Source of the DNA: Woeseiaceae bacterium
Lineage (GTDB): Bacteria > Pseudomonadota > Gammaproteobacteria > Steroidobacterales > Woeseiaceae
Length of the DNA: 5,908 nt
Direction of reading: 5' to 3'
Assembly (NCBI GenBank): GCA_022866645.1
Contig: JALHUQ010000163.1
Span: 1-5,908, forward strand
Shown: piece after piece, positions 5,906-5,908 of the stretch
Numbering within the stretch: position 1 is the first letter of the stretch
Layout: every line of letters starts with the position of its first letter
Made by a program: the position numbers and the translations under genes
Notes under the pieces: model-generated
What the model was told of the DNA's origin: nothing
The model's input: the letters and a program-made list of their open reading frames with translations, nothing else
Database searches by the model: none

Positions 5906-5908
5906 GGC

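Noticed and set aside
1..5908. CRISPR array, tRNA or rRNA gene, insertion sequence, or attachment site
   Set aside because: I saw no regularly spaced repeats, cloverleaf-like sequence, transposase motif or long terminal inverted repeats anywhere in the window.

Overview
The window reads as chromosomal DNA from a proteobacterium. The genes carry Shine-Dalgarno (SD) sequences of the GAGGA/GGGAG type. The regulators are GntR/UTRA and LacI types, one secreted protein has a Tat signal, and the right edge has a Fur-like site. Codon use looks uniform and I see no mobile element, so nothing points to recent transfer. I cannot fix the class or genus from sequence alone.

Left part (1-2243): a GntR/UTRA repressor gene, cut by the left edge, runs leftward from a GTG at 610. 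Diverging from it across a 158-bp AT-rich control region is a two-gene operon (769-1056 and 1071-2243). It encodes the small SAF subunit and the large subunit of a split UxaA-family lyase. Of the family branches I know, the large subunit most resembles the beta subunit of (2R)-sulfolactate sulfo-lyase (SuyB), which with SuyA makes pyruvate and sulfite from sulfolactate. A sugar-acid dehydratase role is the main alternative. A perfect 12-bp palindrome (680-691) between the divergent genes is the best candidate operator for the GntR protein.

Middle and right part (2260-5781): three genes all run leftward, converging on the lyase operon with only 16 bp between stop codons. In transcription order they are a TauE/SafE-type (TSUP) anion exporter, a LacI-family repressor with its own promoter and likely autoregulatory palindrome, and a Tat-exported LVIVD-repeat beta-propeller protein of unknown function. 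The propeller gene's Tat motif lies upstream of its first ordinary start codon, which implies an ATC start behind a well-placed GGAG, or a sequence error.

Right edge (5782-5908): a rightward sigma70-type promoter (TTGCTT-16-TATAAT) with a Fur-like box in its spacer points to an iron-regulated gene just outside the window.

Working model (inference): the GntR protein senses a sulfonate or hydroxy acid and derepresses the lyase pair. If the lyase is SuyAB, the TSUP protein could export the sulfite it releases. The LacI protein and the propeller may form a separate sensing or periplasmic branch. The exporter and the lyase are not in one operon, so the link between them rests on protein family and proximity alone. 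No RNA gene, CRISPR array, insertion sequence or origin was seen.
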